This document shows positions 57,691 through 64,000 of a stretch of 64,000 nucleotides of DNA, piece after piece (position 1 is the stretch's first letter; the number at the start of each line of letters is the position of its first letter). Below the pieces are notes generated by a model. It saw nothing but the letters and a program-made list of their open reading frames with translations, was not told where the DNA came from and made no database searches. This stretch comes from Saccharospirillum salsuginis (GTDB lineage: Bacteria; Pseudomonadota; Gammaproteobacteria; Pseudomonadales; Natronospirillaceae). The translations under genes and the position numbers were made by a program. Where the stretch lies: the NCBI RefSeq assembly GCF_014651855.1, contig NZ_BMXR01000005.1:307550-371549 (forward strand), written 5' to 3'.

Positions 57691-58827
57691 TCAGCGCGTG
57701 GCGGTCTTCATCAATTCAATAAAGTGGTCGAACAGGGGCGCGCAGTCGTGCGGACCCGGACTCGCTTCCGGGTGGCCCTGAAAACTGAACGCCGGCTTGT
57801 CGGTGCGTCGAATGCCCTGCAGGGAACCGTCGAAAAGCGAGCGGTGCGTCAATTCCAGATTCTCGGGCAGGCTGTCCGCATCGACGGCGAAGCCGTGGTT
57901 CTGGCTGGTGATCATCACCGTCTTGCTGGCGATGGTTTCCACCGGGTGGTTGGCGCCGTGGTGACCGAACTTCATCTTGGCCGTACTGGCGCCGGAGGCC
58001 AGGCCGAGCAACTGATGCCCCAGGCAAATGCCGAAGACCGGAATCTCGGTCTCCAGAATCTCGCGAATGGCGGCGATGGCGTAGTCGCAGGGCTCCGGAT
58101 CGCCGGGACCGTTGGACAGGAAGATGCCGTCCGGGTTCATGGCCAGCACCTCGCTGGCTGGTGTTTGCGCCGGCACCACGGTCAGGCGGCAGCCACGGTC
58201 GACCAGCATGCGCAGGATGTTGCGCTTGACGCCGTAATCGTAGGCGACCACGTGATAGGGCAGCTCGCTGTCGTCGCGTACCGGGTGCCCTTCGCCCAGT
58301 TGCCAGCTGCCTTCGCGCCAGGTGTAGGTTTCCGGGGCGCTGACTTCCTTGGCCAGGTCCATGCCTTTCAACCCGGCGAAACCGCGCGCCAGTTCCAGCG
58401 CACGCGCTTCATCGATCTGGTCACCGGCCATGATGCAGCCGTTTTGGGCGCCTTTTTCGCGCAACAGTCGGGTCAGGCGTCGGGTGTCGATGTCGGCGAT
58501 GGCGACGACCTGATTGTCGATCAGGTAGTCGCTGAGCGACTGCTCGCTGCGGAAATTGCTGTGCAACAGCGGCAGGTCGCGGATGACCAGTCCGGCGGCC
58601 CAGACGTGGTCCGATTCTTCGTCTTCGCTGTTGGTGCCGGTATTGCCGATGTGGGGGTAGGTGAGAGTGACGAGTTGTCGTGCGTAGGAAGGGTCTGTCA
58701 GGATTTCCTGATAACCGGTCATGGCGGTGTTGAACACCACCTCACCGATCGATTCTCCGGGGGCGCCGATGCTGATGCCCCGGAACAGACTGCCGTCAGC
58801 TAGTGCGAGTATGGCTGGCGTACTCAA
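57691..58827 (-). CDS. carA: Carbamoyl-phosphate synthase small (glutaminase) subunit
   Basis: Glutamine amidotransferase subunit that hydrolyses glutamine and channels ammonia to CarB (378 residues, the standard size). The N-terminal domain begins [15 protein letters not shown], and the class I GATase domain has [14 protein letters not shown] with the nucleophilic cysteine and the C-terminal His/Glu pair in [11 protein letters not shown] chose the TTG at 58827: it gives the family length, has AGAGGA 7 bases upstream, and the frame further upstream has no CarA similarity. A 300-base leader with a terminator-like hairpin precedes it. Confidence 0.95.
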   Translation of the reverse strand: MSTPAILALADGSLFRGISIGAPGESIGEVVFNTAMTGYQEILTDPSYARQLVTLTYPHIGNTGTNSEDEESDHVWAAGLVIRDLPLLHSNFRSEQSLSDYLIDNQVVAIADIDTRRLTRLLREKGAQNGCIMAGDQIDEARALELARGFAGLKGMDLAKEVSAPETYTWREGSWQLGEGHPVRDDSELPYHVVAYDYGVKRNILRMLVDRGCRLTVVPAQTPASEVLAMNPDGIFLSNGPGDPEPCDYAIAAIREILETEIPVFGICLGHQLLGLASGASTAKMKFGHHGANHPVETIASKTVMITSQNHGFAVDADSLPENLELTHRSLFDGSLQGIRRTDKPAFSFQGHPEASPGPHDCAPLFDHFIELMKTATR

Positions 58828-58954
58828 AGATCCGTTCCTCTGTTTTGTGCGCGTGGACTTTCGGCTGTGAGGGTCCAGAATGCGAGATGGCTGTTGCGAC
58901 GAGTTCCTTGGTCCCGCATTCTGACCAAGCGGACAAATTCCCAACCCCTTTCGC

Positions 58955-58987
58955 AAAAAAGCGAGATGAAGTAGCCTCCATCCCGCT
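58955..58987 (-). terminator. Attenuator-like hairpin in the carA leader
   Basis: On the minus strand AGCGGGATG (58987-58979), a 10-base loop and CATCTCGCT (58968-58960) form a 9-bp stem with one G-U pair, running straight into TTTTTT. This is an intrinsic terminator layout located about 130 bases before the carA TTG and about 70 bases after the predicted promoter, so it would end transcription early unless relieved. Confidence 0.55.
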
Positions 58988-59063
58988 CGGAAACAATTGC
59001 GTTGATTCAGGTGAAAAACTGTTTTTCGCTTGGCGATCTGGGTGCCGTGCCCAAATTGCGGGG

Positions 59064-59093
59064 ATTCTACCGGAAGCGGCCTTGCGCTGTCCA
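59064..59093 (-). promoter_or_regulatory. Predicted sigma-70 promoter of carAB
   Basis: On the minus strand TGGACA (59093-59088), an 18-base spacer and TAGAAT (59069-59064) form a plausible promoter about 240 bases upstream of carA. It overlaps the region before the divergent monophosphatase start (59134). Confidence 0.5.
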
Positions 59094-59133
59094 CCGGAAA
59101 CCCACTCCACTACTTGCCCTGACGGGAATGACG

Positions 59134-59928
59134 ATGACTTTGACTTCAAGACTGGCGTTCACCCGGGACCTGGCCATTCAGGCTGGTCAACTCATTCGCA
59201 AACGGCGTGAAACGGGCCGGCTGGAACGCTCCTTCAAAGGTGGAGTCGAGTTGGTGACCGACGCCGACCTGGCGGCCGAAAAGCTGATCAAGACAGCGCT
59301 GCAGGCCAGCCATGCCGACGACGCCATCCTGGCCGAGGAAACGGCCGAGCGGCCCAGCGGCGAGACGTTGCTGGGCCCGCTCTGGGTCATCGACCCCATC
59401 GACGGGACAGTAAACTACGCCCACGACCACAACATGGTGGCCGTCTCCATCGCCTGGTACGACCGGGGCGAGGCTCAAATCGGCGTCGTCTACAACCCCT
59501 TTCTCGATGAATGCTTCACCGCCATTCGCGGTCAGGGCGCCTGGCTGAATGACGAACCGATCACCGTCTCCGGCAAGTCCGAGATCGGTCGGGCCCTGGT
59601 GGCGACCGGTTTTCCGTACCAGAAGGAAGGTCGGGATGAATTGATTCAACGCCTCGGTCGCGTCATGTCGCACTGCGCCGACGTGCGCCGGCTGGGTTCG
59701 GCGGCTCTGGACATCTGCTGGGTGGCCTGCGGCCGGCTGGACGCCTACTACGAGACTGTCAGCCCCTGGGACAGCGCAGCGGCGCAGTTGGTGGCCCGCG
59801 AGGCCGGTGCGCGGCTGGGCCGGTTCAAGCCGACCGGGTCCGACCTGCCCGAAGAACTAGAGGGGCGGCACTGGTTGATCAGCACACCGGGCGTGTATGA
59901 CGACTTGCTCATGACGCTGAAGGACTGA
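59134..59928 (+). CDS. Inositol monophosphatase family protein (SuhB-like)
   Basis: A 264-residue Mg-dependent phosphatase of the IMPase fold. Metal and phosphate motifs are all present: EET (about residue 69-71), DPIDGTVNY (the DPxDGT signature, about 89-97), and SPWDSAAAQLVAREAGA near the C-terminus with the third metal Asp. In gammaproteobacteria this subgroup includes SuhB, which also helps rRNA antitermination, but HisN-type or CysQ-type activity cannot be excluded. I chose the ATG at 59134 because GGGA (59124-59127) is well spaced for it; ATG 59128 two codons earlier is an alternative. It is divergent from carAB. Confidence 0.85.
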   Translation: MTLTSRLAFTRDLAIQAGQLIRKRRETGRLERSFKGGVELVTDADLAAEKLIKTALQASHADDAILAEETAERPSGETLLGPLWVIDPIDGTVNYAHDHNMVAVSIAWYDRGEAQIGVVYNPFLDECFTAIRGQGAWLNDEPITVSGKSEIGRALVATGFPYQKEGRDELIQRLGRVMSHCADVRRLGSAALDICWVACGRLDAYYETVSPWDSAAAQLVAREAGARLGRFKPTGSDLPEELEGRHWLISTPGVYDDLLMTLKD

Positions 59929-59929
59929 C

Positions 59930-59964
59930 CCTGGGGGCGCCGACGTCTCGCTGGCGCTCCCAGG
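59930..59964. terminator. Hairpin between convergent monophosphatase and unknown gene
   Basis: CCTGGGGGCGCC (59930-59941) pairs with GGCGCTCCCAGG (59953-59964) with one G-T wobble. It lies in the 37-base gap between the two convergent stops. It has no U-run, so it may be a bidirectional but weak terminator. Confidence 0.5.
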
Positions 59965-59965
59965 A

Positions 59966-60973
59966 TCAGTCGAAATAGTTCGCCATGCGCTCACGGACGG
60001 AGCGATGATCTTCATTGTCGTCCAACTGAATTAGGTGGTCGGCCAGGCGCCCCAGCGGTTGCAGACCCACGAACACCAACCCCAGATACGCCAGCCCCCA
60101 AGGCCCTACAACGGCCAACATCGCCAGCAGAATCACCAGGTGATTGACCAGGTACACCGGCCCCAACCAGAGTACCTGTTGCTCGATCCGCCAACGCCCG
60201 CCGCGATGACCCAGAACAATCGCCATCGCAAGAGGCGCCAGATTGATCAGTCCGGCCACCAGTGCGAGAGGTGCCCACAACCAGGCGGTGAGGCCGGGCC
60301 ATTGCCAGCGACGCATGGACTGCACTTCATGCCACGACAGCAGCAGGGAAGACGGCACTCGGCCAGACTGACTGACCAGAGGCAGATTAGGCAATGTCTG
60401 GTGCCCTTTGACCGACCAGGCCAGTTTTTGTAACGCCTGCAACTCCACCAGGATGTTCAGGTGATTCTTCGACAGGTCCAGCGGTTGTGGTCGCCAGATC
60501 CAGTGGATGGGGCTGCCCAGTGTATGACGGAAGTCGTAGTTGAAGGTCAGCAGCTGAACGGTCAGTCGGCCTTCCTGCTGCCGCAGCGCGGATAATTGCT
60601 GTTGCAGCGTCTCAATGGCGCTTCTGGATTCGACGTCGATCGAAATCACCAGAGTGCGCCCCTGACGCAGCCAGTAGGCCAGACGATCCTTCATGGCGCC
60701 TTCCGGTGTCCTGGCCTGGGCAGCCCGGCCACACAGGCGGGGGTACCCCCAGCAATCGGAAAACCGGGCCCGGTCGACAAAGATGGGGGCCCGTTTCAGT
60801 CGCGACCAGAACAGCCAGCAATCGGCCGGGCCCAGGCGTCGCGGCACCAGGATGACATCCAGATCCGCGCCGCCCTGATCCAGCGCCTGTCCATGTACGT
60901 GCACCGGGCCGAGCAGGGCTCGACTGACCCAGCGTCCCAAGGTTCTCATCACTGTGTGCGTTCCCATGGTCAT
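59966..60973 (-). CDS. Unknown membrane protein, possibly degenerate acyltransferase-like
   Basis: I do not recognise this protein (335 residues from ATG 60973; an ATG at 60967 is also possible). The N-terminal half is soluble and shows a Rossmann-like alternation (LDVILVPRRLGPADCWLFWSRLKRAPIFVDRARF, then LAYWLRQGRTLVISIDVES). This pattern loosely follows the LPLAT/PlsC order, but the NHxxxxD and FPEG motifs are missing, so activity as an acyltransferase is doubtful. The C-terminal part has two to four hydrophobic helices (about 235-310: LTAWLWAPLALVAGLINLAPLAMAIVL, YLVNHLVILLAMLAVVGPWGLAYLGLVFVGL). It is divergent from the XRE regulator with about 120 bases between them, so regulation by that protein is plausible. 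Confidence 0.65.
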   Translation of the reverse strand: MTMGTHTVMRTLGRWVSRALLGPVHVHGQALDQGGADLDVILVPRRLGPADCWLFWSRLKRAPIFVDRARFSDCWGYPRLCGRAAQARTPEGAMKDRLAYWLRQGRTLVISIDVESRSAIETLQQQLSALRQQEGRLTVQLLTFNYDFRHTLGSPIHWIWRPQPLDLSKNHLNILVELQALQKLAWSVKGHQTLPNLPLVSQSGRVPSSLLLSWHEVQSMRRWQWPGLTAWLWAPLALVAGLINLAPLAMAIVLGHRGGRWRIEQQVLWLGPVYLVNHLVILLAMLAVVGPWGLAYLGLVFVGLQPLGRLADHLIQLDDNEDHRSVRERMANYFD

Positions 60974-61096
60974 CCCTCGATGCCGTTGCGTGGGGTGACA
61001 TCTTAGGCGGCAACGGGGGGCTCTCAAGCGCTGTACAAGAAGTTGCCGAATGTGCGACTATCCGTAGCGCATTGTGCTACCTTCCGTGAAAAGACC

Positions 61097-61852
61097 ATGT
61101 CTCAGACTGTTCAACTTGTTGATACACTGAAAAGAATCCTCCGCGAGCGCAAGATCACCTACGCGGATGTCGCGGCCAAGCTGGACCTCAGCGAGGCCAA
61201 CGTCAAACGGATGTTCTCCAAACGACACTTCACGCTGAACCGGCTGGAAGAGATCTGCGCGATGGCGGGGGCCGATCTCGGCTACCTGATGGCGCGGATG
61301 CACGAAGGCTCGATGATTCTCGATGAATTGAGCGAGGACGCCGAGCGTGAGCTGGTATCGGACGTGAAGTTACTGCTCGTGGCCCAGTTGCTGGTGAATC
61401 GCTGGGAATATGAGGACGTCGTTAACACCTACGAGATCGATGAATTCGAGGCCACCCGGCTGCTGGCGAAGCTGGACCGGCTCGGTGTCATCGAGCTGCT
61501 CCCAGGCAACCGGGTGAAGACGAAACTGTCGCGGGATTTCAAATGGATCCCGAACGGGCCGGTGTACAAGTTTTTCGAGAAAAACGTGTCCCGGGATTTC
61601 TTCAACTGCAAGTTCAACCCGAAAGCCGGTGAATTACTGGTATTCGTTGGCGGGATGCTGTCGCGGCAATCCAACATGCAGATGCAAAACAGCATGCGGC
61701 GCCTGGCGCGGGAGTTCGATGAACTGAGCAAGGAAGACGGCAAACTGCCGCTGGAAGAAACCTTCGGTTCCGGTATGGTTCTGGCCTTGCGTCCGTGGGA
61801 GCTGGATATCTTCGCCGAATTACGGCGCAAGCCCAATACCAAGAAGTTTTAA
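61097..61852 (+). CDS. XRE-family transcriptional regulator with C-terminal effector region
   Basis: A 251-residue regulator. Residues about 8-65 are a Cro/CI helix-turn-helix (LRERKITYADVAAKLDLSEANVKRMFSKRHFTLNRLEEIC). The remaining 185 residues are a helical region without a known small-molecule domain. One stretch (about 98-140, VNRWEYEDVVNTYEIDEFEATRLLAKLDRLGVIELL) reads like a second winged-helix. I chose the ATG at 61097 (MSQTVQLVD), which follows AAAAG; a frame 18 codons longer overlaps the promoter region of the divergent gene. Its target is unknown, and the divergent membrane-protein gene is the obvious candidate. Confidence 0.85.
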   Translation: MSQTVQLVDTLKRILRERKITYADVAAKLDLSEANVKRMFSKRHFTLNRLEEICAMAGADLGYLMARMHEGSMILDELSEDAERELVSDVKLLLVAQLLVNRWEYEDVVNTYEIDEFEATRLLAKLDRLGVIELLPGNRVKTKLSRDFKWIPNGPVYKFFEKNVSRDFFNCKFNPKAGELLVFVGGMLSRQSNMQMQNSMRRLAREFDELSKEDGKLPLEETFGSGMVLALRPWELDIFAELRRKPNTKKF

Positions 61853-61875
61853 CGTCTACCCCCATGTTGGATGAG

Positions 61876-61898
61876 GGGCCGGGGTTTCCCCCGGCCCA
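61876..61898. terminator. Hairpin between convergent XRE and SLH genes
   Basis: GGGGCCGGGG-TTT-CCCCCGGCCC lies between the two convergent stops (61852 and 61905). There is no clear U-run, so terminator function is only likely by position. Confidence 0.45.
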
Positions 61899-61904
61899 CT
61901 GCCA

Positions 61905-63767
61905 TTACTGGGCGGCGATGTAATCCGACACATGGGCATTGGCGAAATGCCCGCGCCAGATCATCAACCGGTACAAGGCCGCGGCCACATCCGCGCGCGT
62001 CGCATCCAGCGTGGGTGAAAAAACATTGCTGTACGGGTGGTTCACCATGATTTTATTGGAGAACACCTTGGCCATGCCGACTTCGGCCCAATCCGGAATA
62101 TTGAACTCATCCAGCAGGACATCGTTCATCTCACCGATGTCGTATTCGGTCAGGCCGGGTTGCGACACCAGCGGCAGATAGGTTTCCAGACGCGTGATGT
62201 TGTTGTTCGGGCGGAAGGTACCGTCCGGATAGCCCGCCGTCCAACAGGCCCGCGCCATTTGCAGAATTGTATCGTGGGCCCAGTGACCGTCGATATCCGA
62301 GAAGTCCCGATCCGAGCACTGCGGCTGCGGCGCCGGGTCGATGACGGCCGCCAGCATGGCCATGTATTCAGCGCGTGTGATGGCGTTGTCCGGCCGGAAG
62401 GTGCTGTCCGGATACCCCGAGAAATACCCCTGGTCGATGAAGAACGCGATTTCGTTGTAAGCCCAATGATTTTGAATGTCGTAGAAGCTGTCCGACGGCC
62501 GGTCGATATCCGTTTCGGTCGGCTGACTGACCCAGTCGAGCCCGTTCACCGAGCCGTCGTACAGGTCGTACGGCAGGAACTCGTGATTGTAGGATACCTC
62601 CTGGTCGATCCCCAGAAAGTTGGCTTTTACGCCGATGCTCGCCCGGGTCACACCGCTGATGGACAGTTGGTCCGTCCCGGTGTCGTAAGCGATGGAATTG
62701 ATGGGCGACAGTGACGTGAAAAACTGGAAGTTATCAACACCGTAGGGTGAGGATTCAAACGTCACCTTGGGAAACAACAGCGTGGCGGCCAGGGTCGGTG
62801 TCGTGATCTCGGGCCGTTTGAATTCCGGCGACATGTCGAAATGGGTGAGGTTTTCCCAGCCAACATTGCGGATGTAATGACTGCCCAGCGTCGCACTGCC
62901 CTGATCGATCACCATGCCGCCGGTGACCGTCTCGCCCGCGGTCAGCACACCGGTGGCTTCGAGTTTCAGCGAGTTTTTCATCACCAGTGGTACACCCACA
63001 TTCAGCGTCAGCGGCGGCAGCTCGAGCGTCGCCAGCGTTACGTTGGAGGCGAACCCGACAACACCGGTGAGTTCGACATCCTTGACGTCCAGATACATAA
63101 CCGTTTTGAAATACTTCGGACGAATCGCGTTGGGTTCTTTCTCCCAGACCAGCTCGAATTCCGGTTTGACCTTCAGCACCAGGGTCGTGAAAAAACCGTT
63201 CACACTGCCTGAAAACACCAGCTTGTAGTACCCCTCACTGTCCGGAAGGATTTCCCCCATGGTCGGCACCCAGCTGTCCAGGCCTGTTGTGCTGGTGGTA
63301 TTGAACGTTTGCTGTGTCGCAGTCGAGGGAGTCTTCGCATTTTGCAGTTTCAACCCGGCACGGGGTGTGACGCCCATGGCGCCGGCATTGGCGGTGGACA
63401 CTCGAATGCGCCCGTGCGCGTACAGCTCGTTCAGCGTTGCATCGCGCGTCACCACCCGGGTTTTCCCGTCGAGCGTCTGCAGCTCGGTGATCAGTTTCAA
63501 AAAACCATTGGGAGCCAGGGCGGTCACGTCGGAGACGAGAACATCGCCGGGGCGTAAATCGCGGGACGCCTCGTTGGCGTCGAAGACGAGCCGATCACCG
63601 TCGAACCCAGTCAAACACAACTCGGTTTGACAGTCCTCCACGACGGTAACGTTTTCATTCAGTTGAACGTCGACCACATCGGTGGCCGGATTGGGATTGG
63701 CCTGAGCCACGGCAATAAGACTCAGGAGAGACAGCAGCACCAGGCTGTATCGGTTCAGCAACCTCAT
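61905..63767 (-). CDS. Exported protein with three C-terminal SLH domains
   Basis: A 620-residue secreted protein. The signal peptide ends near A23 (SLVLLSLLSLIAVAQA). Residues about 30-420 are beta-rich with no family I can name. The C-terminus carries S-layer homology repeats: HWAYNEIAFFIDQGYFSGYPDSTFRPDNAITRAE (about 434-467), HWAHDTILQMARACWTAGYPDGTFRPNNNITRLE (about 496-529) and a weaker third (VGMAKVFSNKIMVNHPYSNVFSPTLDATRAD). SLH domains usually anchor proteins to pyruvylated cell-wall polymers in Gram-positives and to the outer cell wall in some didermic phyla, and are unusual in gammaproteobacteria. It is monocistronic and convergent with the XRE gene. Confidence 0.85.
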   Translation of the reverse strand: MRLLNRYSLVLLSLLSLIAVAQANPNPATDVVDVQLNENVTVVEDCQTELCLTGFDGDRLVFDANEASRDLRPGDVLVSDVTALAPNGFLKLITELQTLDGKTRVVTRDATLNELYAHGRIRVSTANAGAMGVTPRAGLKLQNAKTPSTATQQTFNTTSTTGLDSWVPTMGEILPDSEGYYKLVFSGSVNGFFTTLVLKVKPEFELVWEKEPNAIRPKYFKTVMYLDVKDVELTGVVGFASNVTLATLELPPLTLNVGVPLVMKNSLKLEATGVLTAGETVTGGMVIDQGSATLGSHYIRNVGWENLTHFDMSPEFKRPEITTPTLAATLLFPKVTFESSPYGVDNFQFFTSLSPINSIAYDTGTDQLSISGVTRASIGVKANFLGIDQEVSYNHEFLPYDLYDGSVNGLDWVSQPTETDIDRPSDSFYDIQNHWAYNEIAFFIDQGYFSGYPDSTFRPDNAITRAEYMAMLAAVIDPAPQPQCSDRDFSDIDGHWAHDTILQMARACWTAGYPDGTFRPNNNITRLETYLPLVSQPGLTEYDIGEMNDVLLDEFNIPDWAEVGMAKVFSNKIMVNHPYSNVFSPTLDATRADVAAALYRLMIWRGHFANAHVSDYIAAQ

Positions 63768-63979
63768 AGATTGTTTTTCCTGTTGTTATGTTGGTTTGGT
63801 TGCGTGGCGGGACAGGAAACGCTGTCGGATGCGGTAACCGGCACTGACAGCGACCAGACCAGTGTATCGTTATTGTTTTCTGGTCCATTCACGGCATGGC
63901 CGCCCTATCTTAATCGATTAAGATCAAGTACAAGCGCACGCCTTGAAAACGTTATCAAACCGGGACGGGATTACAAGTC

Positions 63980-64000
63980 GGGGGGGGGGGGGGGGGGGGG
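63980..64000. other. Poly-G run at the window edge
   Basis: Twenty-one consecutive G bases end the window. Homopolymer G of this length is characteristic of no-signal reads in two-colour sequencing or of a poorly assembled contig end. It should not be treated as biology without read support. Confidence 0.8.

Noticed and set aside
58796..59149. 117-codon minus-strand frame overlapping the carA start
   Set aside because: Read in a different frame from carA, no domain, and it spans the predicted promoter and attenuator. Only a short internal ATG frame is kept as a possible leader.

Overview
The window is about 64 kb of GC-rich chromosomal DNA from a marine or halophilic gammaproteobacterium. 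The dppABCDF set, the mrcB-lipoprotein pair, DNA polymerase II, the carA-carB-greA order and the qmcA/nfeD pair all fit Gammaproteobacteria. The heavy polysaccharide catabolism fits the Oceanospirillales/Saccharospirillaceae region of the tree, but the genus is a guess. About 50 protein genes are supported. I found no rRNA, tRNA, CRISPR array, transposase or phage gene. The last 21 bases are pure G and look like a sequencing or assembly artefact.

Layout. 1-5.8 kb: a complete dipeptide/heme ABC transporter (dppABCDF). 6-8.8 kb: PBP1b with an overlapping TPR lipoprotein, probably its outer-membrane activator. 9-16.4 kb: PfkB-type sugar/nucleoside kinase, DUF4124 protein, DNA polymerase II, a cyclic-nucleotide-binding protein and the AMPylase SelO. 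16.6-22.7 kb: two long acyl-CoA dehydrogenase paralogues (one with a PsrA-like operator over its promoter), a fasciclin protein and a 2-hydroxyacid dehydrogenase. 23.1-32.8 kb: a chitin/GlcNAc locus, with kinase, GntR regulator, nagA and nagB on the minus strand, and a GH20 hexosaminidase and a sugar ABC transporter without an ATPase on the plus strand. The last two share an operator-like motif. 33-35.5 kb: YejM-like membrane sulfatase-fold protein and a GNAT acetyltransferase. 35.6-45.2 kb: a beta-glucan locus on the minus strand, with GH1, a family-5 SBP transporter (five genes), GH16 and a LacI regulator, and paired LacI-type operators in front of GH1. 45.5-52.1 kb: M16 peptidase lipoprotein, then a tight four-gene operon (ketosynthase III, heme-oxygenase-like metalloenzyme, unknown protein, TraB/GumN protein) that looks like a small uncharacterised biosynthetic system. 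52.2-59.9 kb: SPFH/NfeD pair, greA, carB, carA and an inositol monophosphatase. 60-63.8 kb: unknown membrane protein, XRE regulator and an SLH-domain exported protein.

Between genes lie many dispersed inverted repeats. The most striking family (about ten copies) has a fairly constant core around CATGGATGGGTTYACGGCG. Its outer arms and central stem differ from copy to copy but stay self-complementary, which points to selection or mobilisation of a folded structure. Three other repeat families (GTAGGGTGGGC, GTAGGTTGGATTA, GTAGGGCAGAAGAG) occupy most other intergenic gaps.

How the genes work together: the two carbohydrate loci each combine extracytoplasmic or cytoplasmic glycosidases, an uptake transporter and a local regulator. 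The GlcNAc locus takes chito-oligosaccharides to fructose-6-phosphate. The beta-glucan locus takes laminarin-type oligomers to glucose.
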